A stretch of DNA of 64,000 nucleotides from Rhodospirillaceae bacterium (lineage in GTDB: Bacteria > Pseudomonadota > Alphaproteobacteria > Rhodospirillales > Rhodospirillaceae). This document shows positions 43,023 through 52,436 of this stretch, piece by piece. The DNA lies in contig NSIP01000003.1 of assembly GCA_002737725.1 (NCBI GenBank), forward strand, positions 164,606 through 228,605. Direction: 5' to 3'. Numbering within the stretch: position 1 is the first letter of the stretch; each line of letters starts with the position of its first letter. Position numbers and translations under genes: made by a program. The notes beneath the pieces are model-generated. The model was not told where the DNA came from and did not search any database. It saw only the letters and a program-made list of their open reading frames with translations.

Positions 43023-43292
43023 ATCAATCCTCCCAGGATGCCTCGCCGAAATGCGAGGCCGATTTAAGTGTGCAGTCAAAGCTAGCCCAACCAACCCCCC
43101 ACCGACGAATGACGATGTTGTGAAGGTGGGCTTGTTTTGGCAAAGCCAAATGACTTTACCCGTACATAAGTGTACAATAAAGGGCATCAAGCATTTGTGC
43201 CCATTGTATAACCGATTTCGAGCATGGGCTTTTAGCAATCCAAAGCGCACCGGACCTCGTGCTAATTACACTAAATCAAGGGATTTTCGATT

Positions 43293-43925
43293 TTGCGGCT
43301 GTTCAAAACGCTAGTCAGTTCGGTCCTGTTGGCGGGGTGCTCGGTGGTGGGCGTTCGGGCGGTCACGGACGAACCCAAGTACGCGCTGGTGGGCAGGCTG
43401 GATGGCGGGGTTGAGGTGCGCACCTATGACTCGCGGACGGCGGCTGAAACCACGGTGGCGGCCCGCGGCGGCAGCAGCAACGAAGGCAGGGCCTTTAGCC
43501 TGCTCGCGGGCTACATTTTTGGCGGCAATAAGTCTAACGATAGCATCGCCATGACCACGCCGGTGGAAGCCGCGTCACGTTCAACCAAGATTGCCATGAC
43601 CACCCCCGTTCAGGCTGCGTCTGCGACTGGCAGTTACCAAATGCGGTTTTTCCTCCCCCCAGGGTACGATGCCAAAAGTGCGCCCGTTCCCAACAATAGC
43701 AGCGTGCGGTTGGTCGATCTGCCGGAAGAAACCATGGCCACGCTGCGCTTTTCGGGGTCGCGCAACGATGACGCTGTCGACCTCTACAAAGCAAAACTTC
43801 TAGCGAACCTTGAACGCTCGGAATGGAAAGCTATCGCTGAACCTGTGGCGCTGTTTTATGACCCGCCGTGGACGTTGCCGCCCCTTCGGCGCAATGAAGT
43901 GGCAGTGCTCGTTGCGCGGCGGTAA
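43293..43925 (+). CDS. SOUL-family heme-binding lipoprotein
   Basis: 210 residues starting at TTG 43293 (AAGGGA about ten bases before it; no suitable ATG). N-terminal lipoprotein signal SSVLLAGCSVVG with lipobox LAGC, so membrane-anchored in the periplasm. SOUL pattern: YALVGRLDGGVEVRTYDSR, AGYIFGGNKSNDSIAMTTPVEA, a second KIAMTTPVQ, MRFFLPPGYDAKSAPVPNNSSVRL and VALFYDPPWTLPPLRRNEVAV. SOUL proteins bind heme or tetrapyrroles. It sits just before mrcA, at the right border of the accessory segment. Confidence 0.85.
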   Translation: MRLFKTLVSSVLLAGCSVVGVRAVTDEPKYALVGRLDGGVEVRTYDSRTAAETTVAARGGSSNEGRAFSLLAGYIFGGNKSNDSIAMTTPVEAASRSTKIAMTTPVQAASATGSYQMRFFLPPGYDAKSAPVPNNSSVRLVDLPEETMATLRFSGSRNDDAVDLYKAKLLANLERSEWKAIAEPVALFYDPPWTLPPLRRNEVAVLVARR

Positions 43926-44062
43926 GTCAAAGTCCTTATTTAGCTAGGTCCGGGCCAGCCTTTTCTTGGGTTTCTTGCCACTTTCGGCCTTGCAGATTTA
44001 AGCCACAATCATGCTAAGAATGGCGTCGAGATCGCCCTTCAAACGTCAGACATTTCCACCCC

Positions 44063-46492
44063 ATGATGCGTTGGATCGCCATCGGTTTTTCGCTGTTGCT
44101 CCTGGGCGTCTTTGGCGCCGGGGCAGGGGCGGTCTACGTCTTTTACGAGTTTGGCCGGGGCTTGCCCGATCATACGCAGCTCGCCAAATACGAGCCAGCG
44201 GTGGCCACCCGCATTTATGCCGGTGATGGCCGCCTGGTGCAGGAATATGCGATTGAGAGCCGCATCTTCGTGCCGGTGGCAGAAATCCCCAAGCGCATCA
44301 TCGATGCGTTCCTGTCAGCCGAGGACAAAACATTTTACGAACACAATGGCATCGATCTGATGGGCATCGTCAGCGCGGTGTTCACAAACGTGGGCCGCAA
44401 GATGGAAGGCCGGCGCATGGTTGGCGCCTCGACCATCACGCAACAGGTCGCCAAGAACTTCTTGCTCGGCGATGAGTATAGTTTTGATCGCAAATTCAAA
44501 GAAGCCATTTTGGCTGTGCGGTTGGAAAAAGCTTTCACCAAGAACCATATTCTCGAGTTGTACTTGAATGAGAATTATCTCGGCAGCAGTTACGGCGTTG
44601 CGGCAGGCGCGCGCAACTATTTCAACAAATCACTCGATGAACTGAGCATTGCCGAGGCTGCCTTTCTGGCCGCCTCAGCCAAAGCACCGGGGCGGTTTGC
44701 GCGTGATTTAGTGGTGGCCAAAGATCGCCGCGACTATGTGATCGAGCGGATGCGTGAAGATGGACGCATCACCGCTGCCGAGGCGCAAGCAGCCACGCAA
44801 GAGCCCGTCACCCTCAATCGCCCCGAAGAAACCAAAACAGTTTTTGGCGCTGAGTATTTCGCCGAAGAGATCCGCCGTGACCTAGCCGAGCGTTATGGCG
44901 GCGACGCTCTGTACAAGGGCGGGCTGGCTGTACGCACCTCGCTGGATCCCGAGTATCAGGCTTTGGCCCAACGCGTCTTGCAGCAAGGTATTGTCAATTA
45001 CGATATCCGTCATGGCTACCGGGGCCCGGTTGCACAACTTGGCGCCGTCGCATCACTGACAGACGGGTTACGTGCCGTGAAGACCACGGCAGCTCTGCCC
45101 GGCGAATGGGCGATGGCAGTGGTTGAAAAGGTGGAGCCTGAGCGAGCGCAACTCTTGTTCGCAGACATGACCAAGGGAGTGATTGCGCTGGCCGACATGG
45201 TTTGGGCGCGCGCACTCAAGGTCGACAAAGCCACGGGTGATCGCTCGTTGGGCGAGCGTATTCAGAAGGTGAGCCAAGTTCTGCAAGTGGGCGATGTCGT
45301 GCTCGTGGCGCCTGCGCCTGAAGCAGCGGCAGGCAACTATGTCTTGCGCCAAATCCCTGAAGCGGATGGCGCACTCGTGGCCATGGATCCGCACACGGGG
45401 CGCGTCTTGGCCATGAGCGGCGGCTTCTCGTTCGCGCGTTCGCAGTTCAATCGGGCCACGCAGGCACTACGGCAACCCGGCTCGGCCTATAAACCCTTCG
45501 TGTATCTCTCGGCCATGGAGCAGGGCTTTACGCCTGCGACGTTGGTTCTGGATGCGCCCTTCGTCATGGACCAAGGCCCGGGCCTGCCGAAGTGGAAGCC
45601 CAAAAACTACACCGGCGAATACATGGGCCTCACGACTCTTCGCAAGGGCATGGAGAAATCTCAAAACCTCATGACCGTACGCTTGGCGCAAGCTGTGGGC
45701 ATGGAGAAGGTTGCCGAAACATCCCAGCGCTTAGGCGTTTATGACCACCTGATCGATCCGTTCCTGGCCAATGCGTTGGGCTCGCAGGTCACAACGGTTC
45801 TCAGGATGACGGCGGGTTACGCCATGCTGGTGAACGGGGGTCGCAAAATTATGCCCACACTTGTTGATCGCATTCAGGATCGTCATGGCAAAACCATTGC
45901 GCGGCGCGACCAACGCCCGTGTATGGATTGTCGCGCGGGTGTTGCCCCCGTCTCAAGCGCATTGCCGGTGTTGATCGACGAGCGCGAACAAGTGGCCGAC
46001 CCTGGCGCTGTTTATGAGGTCGTGCATTTGCTCGAAGGTGTGGTTGAACGTGGCACGGGGCGGACCGTCGCCGAAGTGGGCAAACCCTTGGCAGGCAAAA
46101 CCGGCACCAGCAACGATAGCTTCGATACGTGGTTCGTGGGCTTCTCGCCCGATTTGGTCGTGGGTGTGTTTGTGGGCTTCGACGAGCCGCGTACGCTGGG
46201 CTCGAAAGAAACCGGGGGCTCGATTGCTGCGCCGGTCTTTCGTGAATTCATGAAAGTGGCCCTGAAAGATAAGGCCGCGACGCCCTTCCGCATTCCCCCT
46301 GGCATTAGCTTCGTACGGATTAATTACGAAACCGGCAAGCCTGCGGTGCCGGGTGATAAGAAAGTGATTCTGGAAGCCTTCAAGCAGGGCGCCTCGCCAT
46401 TCAGCCAGGTGACAATTATTGGCGAGTCCGAAGACGACCCCGAAGCTGCTGCCGCCAATGCCAATCAACCGTCAGCAGGCAGTTTGTATTAA
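44063..46492 (+). CDS. mrcA: penicillin-binding protein 1A
   Basis: 809 residues. Bifunctional peptidoglycan synthase: membrane anchor (about 6-28), glycosyltransferase domain GT51 (about 50-230) with SAEDKTFYEH (Glu87) and GASTITQQVAKN, LNENYLGSSYGV; then an OB-like insertion and the transpeptidase domain with SXXK (GSAYKPFVY), SQN (EKSQNLMTV) and KTGT (GKTGTSND) motifs, and a short acidic C-terminus. The normal neighbours are amiC before and prfB after; here amiC is about 17.7 kb away. Confidence 0.96.
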   Translation: MMRWIAIGFSLLLLGVFGAGAGAVYVFYEFGRGLPDHTQLAKYEPAVATRIYAGDGRLVQEYAIESRIFVPVAEIPKRIIDAFLSAEDKTFYEHNGIDLMGIVSAVFTNVGRKMEGRRMVGASTITQQVAKNFLLGDEYSFDRKFKEAILAVRLEKAFTKNHILELYLNENYLGSSYGVAAGARNYFNKSLDELSIAEAAFLAASAKAPGRFARDLVVAKDRRDYVIERMREDGRITAAEAQAATQEPVTLNRPEETKTVFGAEYFAEEIRRDLAERYGGDALYKGGLAVRTSLDPEYQALAQRVLQQGIVNYDIRHGYRGPVAQLGAVASLTDGLRAVKTTAALPGEWAMAVVEKVEPERAQLLFADMTKGVIALADMVWARALKVDKATGDRSLGERIQKVSQVLQVGDVVLVAPAPEAAAGNYVLRQIPEADGALVAMDPHTGRVLAMSGGFSFARSQFNRATQALRQPGSAYKPFVYLSAMEQGFTPATLVLDAPFVMDQGPGLPKWKPKNYTGEYMGLTTLRKGMEKSQNLMTVRLAQAVGMEKVAETSQRLGVYDHLIDPFLANALGSQVTTVLRMTAGYAMLVNGGRKIMPTLVDRIQDRHGKTIARRDQRPCMDCRAGVAPVSSALPVLIDEREQVADPGAVYEVVHLLEGVVERGTGRTVAEVGKPLAGKTGTSNDSFDTWFVGFSPDLVVGVFVGFDEPRTLGSKETGGSIAAPVFREFMKVALKDKAATPFRIPPGISFVRINYETGKPAVPGDKKVILEAFKQGASPFSQVTIIGESEDDPEAAAANANQPSAGSLY

Positions 46493-46574
46493 GCTTTGTC
46501 TGCACCGCTCTTGAGTAGGTAGGCCTTTTCACTTACAAAGCGCAAAATTTAATCCATCAATATAAGAGCTTCCC

Positions 46575-47694
46575 ATGCGTCCTGACATTGAAACCAAAGC
46601 CACCGATATCCGTCGAGCAATCTCTATGCTCCGGAGGCATCTTTGACTGGGATCGCGCTGTTTACCGCCTCGATGAACTAAACGCCAAAGTCGAAGAGCC
46701 CGACTTTTGGACCAACGCGGCCAAAGCCCAAACGCTCATGAAAGAGCGCACGCACTTGGCCGGGGCCATTGGGGCAACGCGCAAGCTTGAAGGCGAGCTT
46801 GATGACGCCCTGACGCTGGTGGAATTGGCCGACGCAGAGGGCGATGCACCAACACTGGAGGAGGGTCGCACTCAGCTCAACAGATTACAGGCCCGCGCCA
46901 AACAGTTGGAGCTTGAAAGCCTGCTGTCGGGCGAAGCCGATGGTAACGATTGCTTCCTGGAAATTCACGCTGGAGCGGGCGGCACCGAGGCGCAAGATTG
47001 GGCCGAAATGCTAGCGCGCATGTACACCCGCTGGGCCGAGAGCAAGGGCTACAAGGTCGAATACCTGGAAGAAAGTGCGGGCGATGGGGCTGGCATTAAA
47101 TCAGCCACCTTCCGCATTAGCGGCAACAACGCTTATGGCTGGATGAAAACGGAATCGGGCGTCCACAGACTCGTACGAATTTCCCCGTTTGATTCCAACG
47201 CGCGCCGTCACACCAGTTTTTCATCGGTGTGGATTTATCCGGTGGTGGATGAAAACATTAATATCGTCATCAACGAGAAAGACTGCCGCATCGACACCTA
47301 CCGTGCCTCAGGGGCGGGCGGACAGCACATCAACAAAACCGACAGCGCCGTGCGCATTACGCACATCCCCACCAACATCGCCGTTGCTTGTCAGAACGAA
47401 CGCTCGCAGCACCAAAACCGTGCCAAAGCATGGGAGATGCTGAAGGCGCGTCTGTACGAACTGGAATTGAAGAAGCGCGAAGAAAAAGCCAACGCGCAAG
47501 AAGCCGCTAAAACCGACATTGGCTGGGGCCATCAAATCCGCAGCTATGTGCTGCAGCCCTACCAAATGGTGAAGGACTTGCGCACCGAGATGGAAACGTC
47601 CGACACTGCGGGCGTGCTGGACGGCGACCTCGACAAGTTCATGGCCGCGTCCTTGGCCGCGCGTTTGAAAACGGCAGCGGATGTGACGGCGTAA
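46575..47694 (+). CDS. prfB: peptide chain release factor 2, programmed +1 frameshift
   Basis: 372 residues once the frameshift is counted. ATG 46575 starts a 23-codon leader ([23 protein letters not shown]) that reaches an in-frame UGA at 46644-46646. The slippery CTT TGA C and the upstream Shine-Dalgarno-like CGGAGG (46632-46637) form the classic RF2 autoregulatory frameshift site: low RF2 lets the ribosome slip +1 to GAC TGG GAT. After it: codon-recognition tripeptide SPF ([12 protein letters not shown]), GGQ catalytic motif ([15 protein letters not shown]). RF2 ends translation at UGA and UAA. Downstream of mrcA, as in relatives. Confidence 0.97.
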
Positions 47695-47711
47695 GTTTAG
47701 AAATCGGTGTT

Positions 47712-47933
47712 TTACTGGCAGGTGTTCCCTACGCTGCTGTCTGGTCTCACCGGATTGCTGTACGGGTTGCGGTCATTGCTGTTGCCAGGATTCATGCCGC
47801 CCATACAAATGCCTTCGAGTTTGCCCACTTCCTTCATGCATTTGCTGCCGACGCCACAGTCAGTGTTGAATTGACACGCCAGAACCGGGGCCGCAAACAG
47901 CGTGATCAGAGCGGCAAGTAGATCTTGTTTCAT
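47712..47933 (-). CDS. small secreted Cys-rich protein, 73 aa
   Basis: 73 residues: Sec signal (KQDLLAALITLFAAPVLA, cleavage before C20), then Cys at 20, 26, 32, 43 and 72 in the pattern C-x5-C-x5-C-x10-C, with Gly after the second, like short disulfide knots. The middle is Asn/Pro/Gly-rich. No family recognised with certainty. It converges with prfB (gap about 17 bases) and is the last gene of a leftward run after DUF455, 52 bases away. Confidence 0.68.
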   Translation of the reverse strand: MKQDLLAALITLFAAPVLACQFNTDCGVGSKCMKEVGKLEGICMGGMNPGNSNDRNPYSNPVRPDSSVGNTCQ

Positions 47934-47985
47934 GTCATGATCTCCGAATGTTGCGCGGTGTCACTGACAAAAGTTTGAAAAGAAT

Positions 47986-48780
47986 CTAAGCTATTTTCAA
48001 GGCAAAGTTTAGATACCCTTGCGCCATCCCCGCCTGATTGCGGGCCTCCATATTGAAGGGGGGCCTGAGGGTGCCGGTGAAACGTTCTTTCAAAACGGCT
48101 TCAAAGTGCGCGTGCGGGGCCAGATTGCGCCGAGCACAGTCGAACTCGAACCAGCGCACACCAATGGCGAGGTGCTTAATCTCATCGGTGAAAATGCGGT
48201 CGAGAATAAGTGCCGTGGGTTCGTCATTGTTGCCGCACAATTTCGCGCACGTCAGCGGCGTGGTATCAAGCCCGCGCGCTTCCAGCGTCATGGGAATCAG
48301 CGCCAGCCGTGCCAGCAAATCATCGGCGGTCAGTTCCGAGGATTCCCACAAACTATCGTGCGCCGGCAGGTCACCGTAGCTGACGCCGAACTCGTTTAGT
48401 CGCTGGGCTAGGGCTTCGTAGTGCTCAGCTTCTTCATGGGCCACATCAACCCAGTCATCAAAGAAGGCGCGCGGTAAATCGCGGTTGGCAAAGCGCGCAA
48501 GAATGTCCCACGCCAAATCAATCGCGTTCAGTTCGATGTGCGCCAATGCATGGACCAGCGCGACGCGGCCCTTAGGGCCGGTGCTGCGCTTGGGCATGTG
48601 GGATGCGGCCATCAAGTCAGGCTTTGCTGGTCGCGCGGGGCGGATAGGCGGCTGTGCGGTTCCGATCTCCAGTCCACCCGCGCGCCAGGCGGCGGCGGCG
48701 GCGTAGGTCAGCGCGACTTTCGTGGCCGGGTCAGCGCAGTTCAAAACGCCGCAGGCGAGGGTGGTGAGGGTCGGGGTCAT
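47986..48780 (-). CDS. DUF455 ferritin-like protein
   Basis: 264 residues, helical. Carboxylate-bridged metal ligands of a ferritin-like bundle are visible: HALAHIELNAIDLAWD (E and H), AHEEAEHYEALAQRL, LEARGLDTTP and FTDEIKHLAIGVRWF. The length and these motifs match COG2833/DUF455. The role is unknown; some relatives are linked to tRNA hydroxylation-like or radical chemistry. Runs leftwards after bcp with a 20-base gap; probably in the glnE-bcp-DUF455 operon. Confidence 0.9.
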   Translation of the reverse strand: MTPTLTTLACGVLNCADPATKVALTYAAAAAWRAGGLEIGTAQPPIRPARPAKPDLMAASHMPKRSTGPKGRVALVHALAHIELNAIDLAWDILARFANRDLPRAFFDDWVDVAHEEAEHYEALAQRLNEFGVSYGDLPAHDSLWESSELTADDLLARLALIPMTLEARGLDTTPLTCAKLCGNNDEPTALILDRIFTDEIKHLAIGVRWFEFDCARRNLAPHAHFEAVLKERFTGTLRPPFNMEARNQAGMAQGYLNFALKIA

Positions 48781-48800
48781 CTCGACTGCGGCGTTTGTTT

Positions 48801-49277
48801 TTAAAGCCCCTTTACAGCGTCGAGAACCTCATCAGCATGGCCGGGGACTTTCACCTTGCGCCATTCGGCGCGAATGACGCCTTTGCCATCGATCAGAAAA
48901 GTCGAGCGTTCAATGCCCATATACTTGCGCCCGTACATGCTTTTTTCCACCCACGTCGCGTAGGCTTCGCAGACTTTTCCATCTTCGTCGGCACCTAATG
49001 TCACTTTCAATTTGTGTTTCTTTTTGAACTTCTGGTGGCTGGCGACGCTGTCTTTGGACACGCCAATCACAACTGCATCGGCTTTGGTGAATTTTGGCAT
49101 GCCATCGGTAAAGTCGCAGGCTTCCTTGGTGCAGCCCGCGGTGTCGTCCTTAGGGTAGAAATAGAGAATCACATTCTGCCCCTTGAAATCGGCCAGCTTG
49201 ATTTTCGTGCCATCATCGGCGGGCATGGAAAAGGCGGGGGCTTTATCGCCAACTGTGGGCGCTGCTTTTTTGGCCAT
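48801..49277 (-). CDS. bcp: thioredoxin-dependent peroxiredoxin, Bcp/PrxQ
   Basis: 158 residues. Peroxidatic Cys49 and resolving Cys54 in DTAGCTKEACDF (C-x4-C, PrxQ type); GDKAPAFSMPADDG at the N-terminus, ILYFYPKDDT before the Cys, and STFLIDGKGVIRAEW at the end. Reduces H2O2 and organic peroxides using thioredoxin. ATG 49277 with GGAGAACG upstream is the start; the frame extends to 49325 across the glnE stop without a better site. It follows glnE by 25 bases. Confidence 0.95.
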   Translation of the reverse strand: MAKKAAPTVGDKAPAFSMPADDGTKIKLADFKGQNVILYFYPKDDTAGCTKEACDFTDGMPKFTKADAVVIGVSKDSVASHQKFKKKHKLKVTLGADEDGKVCEAYATWVEKSMYGRKYMGIERSTFLIDGKGVIRAEWRKVKVPGHADEVLDAVKGL

Positions 49278-49302
49278 CGGTCGTTCTCCGGGGTCAGGGG
49301 CT

Positions 49303-52281
49303 TTAATGGGGAATGGTGTCGCCAAACTTTATACGGACTTTTTTTGCTGGGCGATTAATAAGGGTGTCATAAATATCGGCGATTGTGACTGCGGTCTCGG
49401 CAATGCGGCGTTCTAGCGCTGTCATATCAGCCAGGTTTGCTGTTTTGGCAAGTTTGGCGGCGAGCCCGGACGGAAATGGCGGTTTGGCAATGTCATCGGG
49501 CAGGGTCAGGCGCAACATCACCATCATTCGTGACCACAGGTCGAAAGCCTCCCCAAGCGCCTTGGCGTGGGTTGCATCGAGGATTTTATAAGCCGCAAGC
49601 CGCTCAATGGCAGCGCCAATGCCTGGGTTGTCGGCGCTACAGACAGCGGGACGGCGCAGCAATAACCAGAGCACGATGAACTCGACGTCGATCAGCCCGC
49701 CGGGCATCCGCTTGATGTTCCATGCGCCGGTCGATTCCTGCGCCAGGCGCATTTTCTTGCGCATCTCGGCGATGGCCACCAATGTAGCGTCGGCATCGCG
49801 AGGCTTGGTGAGCCCACCTTGAATCCCCGCATGAATCTCGGCCCTCACTTTCGCCCCACCCAAAATCACCCGGGCACGGGTTAACGCCAAATGTTCCCAG
49901 GTCCATGCATCGTTGGCTTGGTACTTCATGAAAGCTTCTGTACTGCACGCCAAAGGGCCTTTGTCGCCATGGGGGCGCAAGCGCAGGTCGACCTCGAACA
50001 TGCGACCCTGCTGGGTCATCGACGTTAGCGCGCTGATCAGGCGCTGCGTCAAGCGGATGTAATAGGCCGAAGCGGGGAATGATTTATCGCCCCCCACCGA
50101 CATGGTATCCTCGCTTCCGGTATAAACCACAACGATATCGAGATCGGACGCAGGGGTGAGTTCGCGACTGCCCAATTTTCCATAGGCGATGATGCCCATC
50201 TCGCTGTTGGGGATGCGGCCATATTGCGTGGCGAATTCGTTTTGTAGGCGGGGGATGATGGCCGTCAACCCTGCCTCTGCGATGTCGGTGATGGCATGCG
50301 AGGCGGCTATGGGGTCCATCAGCCCGCGCAGCACTTGTGCACCAACTTGGAAACGATGCTCGTTGGTCCATTGCTTGCAGACATCGATGGCGACATCGAG
50401 ATGTAGCCCGGTTCCTGTCGCGCGCGCCGCATCGGCTTGCATCTCTGCGAATGAAGGCAAGGGCCGGAAAAAACTTGGGTCCAGCACGTAGTCCAACAGG
50501 GCTGGGTTGCGCGTGATGTTTTCCGCCAATTGTGGCGCGTCGCCCATGATGTCGGCGATAAAGTCTAGCAGCGATGGGTTTGAATAGAAAACCGACAGGA
50601 GCTGCACACCTGAATTAATTTGGTTCATGCAATGATCGAAGCGGGTGAATGCTTCGTCAGGCTCAGCAGTTCTACCAAAGGCTTGCAAGAGACGTGGCAT
50701 CAGCTCGGTGAGCAGCTGCCGTGCGCGCAACGACTTCGTTGCTTTGGCCCGGCCCGTATGCCAAATCCGCACGGCGGCGATCACCATAGCCGCGTTGTGG
50801 AACCCAAGTTTACGCAAAGTCTCCAAGGTATCGGGATCATCCTCGGTGCCTGTGAATACCAAGTTACCCTCGATGCCGAGTGTGGGTGAATCTTCAAACA
50901 GGGCAGCGTAATGGGTTTCCACCGAGTGCAAGATGCCAATGACCGCGGCTGAAAATGCCTCGGCGCAGTCATAACCCATGAACGTGGCGATGTGGGCGAG
51001 CCCTTGGTCATCGGCGGGGAGCTTTTGGGTCTGCTCGTCGTTGATCATCTGCAAGCGATGTTCAAGACGACGGAGGTATTCGTAACACCGTGCGAGGTCC
51101 TCGCGCACAGTAGGTGCGACGACGCCCATGTGCATCAAAACCTCAAGCGCTTTGATGGTTTGAGTCGAACGGGCTTCCGGTTTGCGCCCACCCCAAATCA
51201 GTTGTTGGGTTTGGGCAAAAAACTCAATCTCGCGAATACCACCACGCCCGAGTTTGATGTTGTGCCCCGGTACGACCACGGTGCCGCCACCCTTGTGGGC
51301 GTATATTTGTCGTTTGATCGAGTGAATATCTTGCAGGGCATAGAAATCAAGCGAGCGGCGCCAAATGAATGTCTCGAGGTCTTTCAAAAAACCCGCCGCA
51401 GTGATCATGTCGCCCGCAACGGTGCGTGCTTTAATCATCGCAGCACGTTCCCAATTCTGCCCATAATTTTCGTAGTAAATTTCTGCCGCACTGCGCGACA
51501 CGGCGATGGCGGTTGAGCCGGGGTCGGGGCGCAAGCGTAAGTCAGTGCGAAACACATACCCATCGGCTGTGCGCTCTTGCATGATCTTGACCAGATCACG
51601 CGTGAGTTTGACAGCGAATTCCTGGCGCGAACGTTTGCCCACGTATGGCATGGTTTCGTCGTCGAACAACACGAGCAGATCGATATCCGAGGAATAATTC
51701 AGCTCACGCCCGCCATGCTTGCCGAGTGCGAAGACGACATAGCCGCAATTTTTTTCAGGATCATCGGCCTCTCTCAGTGTAAAATCACCCTTGACGGCGG
51801 CCTCGCGTAGTAGCGCGTGTAACGCGGCGCGGACACAGCCATCAGCCAGATCCGAGAGTGCGCTGGTCACGCGTTCGAGGGGCCAAGCCCCCGCGATATC
51901 GGCCACTGCAATTAATAGCGCTGCCCGCCCCTTGATCCGACGTAAGTGCGCCATGAGATCGCCATGATTGCCGGGCGAGATGTTGAGATGACCTGTCGTG
52001 AGATCGCCCATGATTTTAGCCCAGGCTACGTCGAGCCCCTCATTCCATGCCGTCATGAGTAGGTCCGGATAACGCAGGGCCAGGCTGGTGAGGTAGGGAC
52101 TATTGCCAAAGATAGAGGCCAAAAGCCTGGCAAATTCGGGCTGGGAGGGCGCAGCATTCATGAATTGAGCCAATGATGGATCAGCGGCTTTCACGGCTGC
52201 TAAGGCCCAGTCCTCCTTGGCCCGTCTTTGGGCCTCAAGGTCATAGGCAAGCGGCAAGGTCGTGGTGGATTGCACAAACAC
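49303..52281 (-). CDS. glnE: glutamine synthetase adenylyltransferase / adenylyl-removing enzyme
   Basis: 992 residues. Two nucleotidyltransferase domains with the G-x-G ... ELNYSSDIDLLVLFD motif (GKHGGRELNYSSDIDLL, about residues 190-206) and GKLGSRELTPASDLDIVVVY (about 700-720); the N-terminal half removes AMP from glutamine synthetase and the C-terminal half adds it, in answer to PII and glutamine. Substrate-adjacent blocks such as GGIREIEFFAQTQQL and MPGGLIDVEFIV (one per half) are conserved. First of the glnE-bcp-DUF455 run, divergent from the YhdP-like gene (155-base gap). Confidence 0.96.
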   Translation of the reverse strand: MFVQSTTTLPLAYDLEAQRRAKEDWALAAVKAADPSLAQFMNAAPSQPEFARLLASIFGNSPYLTSLALRYPDLLMTAWNEGLDVAWAKIMGDLTTGHLNISPGNHGDLMAHLRRIKGRAALLIAVADIAGAWPLERVTSALSDLADGCVRAALHALLREAAVKGDFTLREADDPEKNCGYVVFALGKHGGRELNYSSDIDLLVLFDDETMPYVGKRSRQEFAVKLTRDLVKIMQERTADGYVFRTDLRLRPDPGSTAIAVSRSAAEIYYENYGQNWERAAMIKARTVAGDMITAAGFLKDLETFIWRRSLDFYALQDIHSIKRQIYAHKGGGTVVVPGHNIKLGRGGIREIEFFAQTQQLIWGGRKPEARSTQTIKALEVLMHMGVVAPTVREDLARCYEYLRRLEHRLQMINDEQTQKLPADDQGLAHIATFMGYDCAEAFSAAVIGILHSVETHYAALFEDSPTLGIEGNLVFTGTEDDPDTLETLRKLGFHNAAMVIAAVRIWHTGRAKATKSLRARQLLTELMPRLLQAFGRTAEPDEAFTRFDHCMNQINSGVQLLSVFYSNPSLLDFIADIMGDAPQLAENITRNPALLDYVLDPSFFRPLPSFAEMQADAARATGTGLHLDVAIDVCKQWTNEHRFQVGAQVLRGLMDPIAASHAITDIAEAGLTAIIPRLQNEFATQYGRIPNSEMGIIAYGKLGSRELTPASDLDIVVVYTGSEDTMSVGGDKSFPASAYYIRLTQRLISALTSMTQQGRMFEVDLRLRPHGDKGPLACSTEAFMKYQANDAWTWEHLALTRARVILGGAKVRAEIHAGIQGGLTKPRDADATLVAIAEMRKKMRLAQESTGAWNIKRMPGGLIDVEFIVLWLLLRRPAVCSADNPGIGAAIERLAAYKILDATHAKALGEAFDLWSRMMVMLRLTLPDDIAKPPFPSGLAAKLAKTANLADMTALERRIAETAVTIADIYDTLINRPAKKVRIKFGDTIPH

Positions 52282-52436
52282 CGAAGAACCCTTAGGAAAC
52301 GCTCCAACCGGAATACGTTGTTGTCGGGAAAGAGCTACAACACCTTGATGAATCGTGCATTTCCGGTCAAGGCATACTCGGCCTATATCGCAGAACAGGT
52401 CTATCAGAGCGCAATAAAGGGCTTAGCTTTGTTTCA

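Noticed and set aside
46644..46646. In-frame UGA in prfB as a selenocysteine codon or a pseudogene stop
   Set aside because: The surrounding bases form the standard RF2 frameshift site and the +1 frame continues the protein.
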